Shown in pieces: positions 6,214-9,079 of a stretch of DNA of 9,079 nucleotides. The notes beneath the pieces were generated by a model. That model ran no database searches. It had not been told where the DNA came from and saw only the letters and a program-made list of their open reading frames with translations. The stretch's first letter is position 1. The number at the start of each line of letters is the position of its first letter. A program made the translations under genes and the position numbers. Origin of the DNA: Bacteroidales bacterium (GTDB lineage Bacteria > Bacteroidota > Bacteroidia > Bacteroidales > UBA932); NCBI GenBank assembly GCA_024689525.1, contig JAILDI010000030.1, positions 1 to 9,079 of the forward strand, given 5' to 3'.

Positions 6214-7401
6214 ATGAAGAAGGTATCCCTGCTTATACTTGCATCCGTATTGTGTTTCTGGGCCTGCAACCCCAAGGAACAACCCTACGACTATCAGGAT
6301 AAGGACATTACCGGCGTAACCGTAGAGCTGTCGAAATACATCGACTGCCAGAAAATCTTCCTCCTCAACGAGGGGCAGTTGGGCGCCAACAACGCCTCCC
6401 TGGATGTCCTGCGGGTAAAAGACAAGCAGTACATCAACGGAATCTGGAAGAAGATGAACCCCGGCGAGGGCCCCGGCCTCGGCGACGTGGCCAACGACAT
6501 CGGCATAAAGAACAACGAAGTGTGGATCGTGGTGAACAACTCCGGCTATGTCGAGATCATATCGGCCCTGGATGAAACCCACATCGCATCGGTGAACATC
6601 CCCACGCCCCGTTGCATCGCCTTCGACGACAAATATGCCTACGTGACCTCGTACTCGGGCGCATTCATCGAATACGACAACAACTACTCCATCGTCGACT
6701 CAAAGAACAACAAGGGTCATGTCTACCGCATCGACCTGGAAACCCATAAGCGCGTCGGAGACCCCGTGGAGGTTGGATATCAGCCGGAAGGCCTCGCGGT
6801 CTGGGACGGCAAGCTCTATGTCGCGAATTCGGGAGGTCTGGCCAGCCAGCTGCCGCCGGATTATGCCTATGACAACAAGGTGAGCGTCATCGACACAAAA
6901 ACCTTCACCCTGGAAAGGAACCTCGAGGTCGCAATCAACCTGGACAGGGTCTATTCCAACGGCAATGGCGCCATCTATGTCACGTCGATGGGCAATTTCT
7001 ACAACGTCCAATCCGGCCTCTACGTCATCGTGAACAACAGGGTGAATAAGGTCGATGCGAACATCAGCAAGTCGTTCATGAACGACGACGGCACCATCTT
7101 CGCCATCGGCACTGAAAGCGAGCTGGACTATACCGCCAAGCATCAGTATACCCTGAGCTCATACAGGATTGAAGATGATGAGACCAACAAGGTCCTCCCT
7201 ACCTATTATAACATCGAAATCGACGCCACCACCCCCTACGCCATTGCCATTATCGACAACTACCTGATGGTGGCCGATGCCGGCGACTACTTCAATCCCG
7301 GCTCCCTGTCGCTCTACGAAAACATCGACCTCACCCTCACCCGCAAAAAACTATGGACCGTGACCACGGGCGTCTGCCCCGGCCACTTTGCCATATGGTG
7401 A
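6214..7401 (+). CDS. YncE/BtuG-type beta-propeller surface lipoprotein, probable corrinoid-capture protein
   Basis: A 395-aa secreted lipoprotein. Residues 1-17 form a lipoprotein signal peptide (MKK, hydrophobic core, FWA) with lipidated Cys18. The following NPKEQPYDYQDKD is charged and could act as a Bacteroidetes surface-export signal. The mature part is rich in short beta strands in repeating blades, with family landmarks LNEG (51-54), GLGDVANDI (88-96), YVTSYSGA (143-150), VGYQPEGLAV (187-196), LYVANSGG (201-208), VAINLDRV (239-246) and a closing TGVCPGHFAIW (385-395). These fit the Bacteroides YncE-like family that includes BtuG, the seven-bladed propeller that binds vitamin B12 on the cell surface and hands it to BtuB. 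The next gene is a BtuB-like receptor 11 bp downstream, which supports that role. The ligand is inferred; related propellers may bind other molecules. No cobalamin riboswitch fits in the 88-bp upstream gap. Confidence 0.88.
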   Translation: MKKVSLLILASVLCFWACNPKEQPYDYQDKDITGVTVELSKYIDCQKIFLLNEGQLGANNASLDVLRVKDKQYINGIWKKMNPGEGPGLGDVANDIGIKNNEVWIVVNNSGYVEIISALDETHIASVNIPTPRCIAFDDKYAYVTSYSGAFIEYDNNYSIVDSKNNKGHVYRIDLETHKRVGDPVEVGYQPEGLAVWDGKLYVANSGGLASQLPPDYAYDNKVSVIDTKTFTLERNLEVAINLDRVYSNGNGAIYVTSMGNFYNVQSGLYVIVNNRVNKVDANISKSFMNDDGTIFAIGTESELDYTAKHQYTLSSYRIEDDETNKVLPTYYNIEIDATTPYAIAIIDNYLMVADAGDYFNPGSLSLYENIDLTLTRKKLWTVTTGVCPGHFAIW

Positions 7402-7412
7402 TCTAACAGGGC

Positions 7413-9079
7413 ATGACCGCGCTGTTATTCGCAGCAATTCTCACTATTGGAACTCCGCAGGCCGATACGCTGGCGGCAGCCAGTGTAGTGGCCGATGCCG
7501 CACGCCCTGTGCTGGAGCCAGTGGAGGAGGTGTATCTGCCCTTAGTTAAGGCCCCGCCTGTGCAGGTGGCCGATGTGCTGCGGCGCTTCACGGGCGTGCA
7601 GGTGAAGGACTACGGCGGCGCCGGGGGCCTCAAGACCGTGAACGTTCGGAGCCTGGGAAGCGAGCACGTGGGCATCTTCATGGACGGCATCCAGATCGAC
7701 AACGCGCAGAATATGCAGGTGGATCTTGGGCGGTTTTCCACCGAGGGGCTCGGGAGCGTTTCGCTGTACAACGGGCAGAAATCCCGGCGGCTACAGTCCG
7801 CCAAAGAGTACTGCGCCGGGGCGGCTGTTTATATGGAGAGCTTCAGGCCGGTGGCCGATGGCGGCGTGGCGAGGCTCCGCGGCGGCTCTTTCGAGACGAT
7901 GCAGACATCGCTGCAGCTGGACAAAGTGCTGGGGCGCGTTGCCGTACGGGCTGCCGCAGAGTACCTGTACAGCGGGGGCCAGTACAAGTTTCCGTATTAC
8001 GATACAACCCTGGTGCGGGAGAATGGCGACATCCGTGCGCTCCGTCTTGACGGGCAGGTTTTCGGGACGGTGCGCGGCGGCTCCTGGCGCCTTCGGCTGT
8101 ACTCGTACGGCTCCGAGCGCGGATATCCCGGCCCCGTGATCCGCCGCGCCGCGGGATTCCCCTTCAGCGCCGAGAGGCAGGCCGATCAGGACGCCTTCGT
8201 CCAGGGCTCCTGGACGCAGGACTGGACGGGCCGATACTCCACTGCGCTGCGCTTCAAGCTGTCCGGCAACTATACGCACTACGACACCCACGCGGAACGC
8301 AATCCCATGGCGATGCCTTATGACGTCCACTACCGCCAGCGGGCAGCGTACGGGTCCCTTTCACAGTCGCTCGTGGTGAGCGGCCCCTGGTCCGTGGACC
8401 TTGCCACCGACCTGCAATACAACACGCTGGACAGCGATGCGGGCCAGTTCGTGGGGCCGCGCCGCACCACGTTCAACGGCGCCCTGGCCACGCAATATGT
8501 TTTGCGGAAGTTCCGCGCTGCCGCCCACCTGGCCTACGTCGGCGCCTGGGACACCTACTCCAACCGCGCCGGCGGCTGGACCCGCGAAAACGCCTTCCGC
8601 AGCGCCTGGATGCCCTCCCTCAGCGCAGCGTGGCTCCCCTCCGACGCCCTCGAACTCTCCGCCTTCGCCAAGCGCTCCTACCGCCTCCCCACCTTCAACG
8701 ACCTCTACTACGCCCTCATGGGCAACTCCAATCTCGTCCCCGAAAGCGCCACGCAGTATGCAATAGATGTTCGACATCAAAATTGCCACGGCAAGTGGCA
8801 ATGGGATGTCAGAACATCGGCATATTATAATACAGTAAAAAATAAAATAGTTGCTATTCCCACGGCTTCGCAGTTCCGGTGGACGATGCTCAACATAGGC
8901 ATTGCAGATATCATCGGCCTGGACCTAAAGGCCTCCGGAGGCTACCAGGACGGCGATTTCGCCGCTACGGCCGCACTGCGATACACCTTCCAGCAGGCCC
9001 TGGACCACAGCGATCCCGAGAGCCGGACTTTCGGCAACCAGATTCCATACATCCCCCGGCACAGCGGCTCCATCGACCT
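7413..9079 (+). CDS. TonB-dependent outer-membrane receptor, BtuB-like, C-terminal part beyond the window
   Basis: The frame is open from ATG 7413 to the right edge (555 complete codons). An in-frame TAA at 7404-7406 makes this the first possible ATG. Residues 1 to about 17-23 are hydrophobic and end in an Ala-rich segment, consistent with a Sec signal peptide, although no Lys or Arg precedes the hydrophobic core. The plug domain is at about 47-145: ADVLRRFTGVQV, KTVNVRSLGSEHVGIFMDG and VSLYNGQ (116-122). Barrel strands follow, with PTFNDLYY (426-433), PESATQY and YYNTVKNKIVAIPT (471-484), signatures I associate with the Bacteroidetes BtuB-type receptors encoded next to BtuG-like lipoproteins. 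It lacks the N-terminal carboxypeptidase-like domain and SusD partner of a SusC system. It would import a corrinoid across the outer membrane using TonB energy. The remaining strands are off the window. A 53-bp hairpin lies within the gene at 8766-8818. The receptor family is secure; the substrate is inferred. Confidence 0.9.
   Translation, partial: MTALLFAAILTIGTPQADTLAAASVVADAARPVLEPVEEVYLPLVKAPPVQVADVLRRFTGVQVKDYGGAGGLKTVNVRSLGSEHVGIFMDGIQIDNAQNMQVDLGRFSTEGLGSVSLYNGQKSRRLQSAKEYCAGAAVYMESFRPVADGGVARLRGGSFETMQTSLQLDKVLGRVAVRAAAEYLYSGGQYKFPYYDTTLVRENGDIRALRLDGQVFGTVRGGSWRLRLYSYGSERGYPGPVIRRAAGFPFSAERQADQDAFVQGSWTQDWTGRYSTALRFKLSGNYTHYDTHAERNPMAMPYDVHYRQRAAYGSLSQSLVVSGPWSVDLATDLQYNTLDSDAGQFVGPRRTTFNGALATQYVLRKFRAAAHLAYVGAWDTYSNRAGGWTRENAFRSAWMPSLSAAWLPSDALELSAFAKRSYRLPTFNDLYYALMGNSNLVPESATQYAIDVRHQNCHGKWQWDVRTSAYYNTVKNKIVAIPTASQFRWTMLNIGIADIIGLDLKASGGYQDGDFAATAALRYTFQQALDHSDPESRTFGNQIPYIPRHSGSID
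8766..8818. repeat. Long imperfect hairpin inside the receptor gene
   Basis: Pairing segments read directly are gatgttc (8766-8772) with gaacatc (8812-8818), gacatc (8773-8778) with gatgtc (8805-8810) and attgccac (8782-8789) with gtggcaat (8795-8802). That gives 21 base pairs closing over a five-base loop (8790-8794), with one bulged base (8811) and a 3/2-base internal loop. Both outer arms are also small palindromes on their own. It encodes about residues 452-469, probably a turn between barrel strands, and keeps the frame. Confidence 0.8.

Noticed and set aside
7413..9079. SusC-type polysaccharide receptor
   Set aside because: No N-terminal carboxypeptidase-like domain and no SusD-like gene; the partner is a propeller lipoprotein encoded upstream.

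Overview
The window looks like chromosomal DNA from a GC-rich member of the Bacteroidales (a gut-type Bacteroidetes). Three things point that way: a YncE/BtuG-type surface lipoprotein followed by a TonB-dependent receptor of the family seen beside it in Bacteroides; a P5C dehydrogenase of the Bacteroidetes type; and intergenic boxes matching the Bacteroidetes -7 element TAnnTTTG, with no Shine-Dalgarno sequences. I cannot name the genus. Coding density is very high. The only true intergenic space is 88 bp (6126-6213), from which two transcription units diverge. No RNA gene, CRISPR array, insertion sequence or phage gene was seen.

The leftward unit (6125 down to 1) has three tightly coupled genes. 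First is delta-1-pyrroline-5-carboxylate dehydrogenase (541 aa). Its stop codon shares one base with the start of a 1098-aa multidomain flavo-iron-sulfur protein. That protein joins an HcnA-like [2Fe-2S] domain, an HcnB-like FAD/NAD oxidoreductase, a double [4Fe-4S] ferredoxin domain, a BFD-like [2Fe-2S] domain and a C-terminal DAO-family amine dehydrogenase. The parts match the separate subunits of dye-linked L-proline dehydrogenase / HcnABC-type complexes. Beside P5C dehydrogenase, the simplest reading is a two-gene route proline -> P5C -> glutamate, with step one carried by a single fused polypeptide. The third gene starts directly at the stop of the fusion gene. It is a UvrA-like ABC ATPase without room for the UvrB-binding domain, and it runs off the left edge of the window.

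The rightward unit (6214 onward) has a surface lipoprotein of the seven-bladed-propeller YncE/BtuG type. After an 11-bp gap comes a BtuB-like TonB-dependent outer-membrane receptor, cut by the right edge. Together they look like a corrinoid (vitamin B12-type) capture and import pair, though the ligand is inferred.

The less ordinary signals are: (a) the full fusion of a proline-dehydrogenase-type complex into one chain; (b) a 91-bp AT-rich, inverted and directly repeated element encoded in frame in the linker between its first two domains; (c) a 10+10 bp perfect inverted repeat whose arms hold the -7 boxes of both divergent promoters; (d) a 53-bp near-perfect hairpin inside the receptor gene, in a locally AT-rich patch; (e) the UvrA-like gene translationally linked to amino-acid catabolism.
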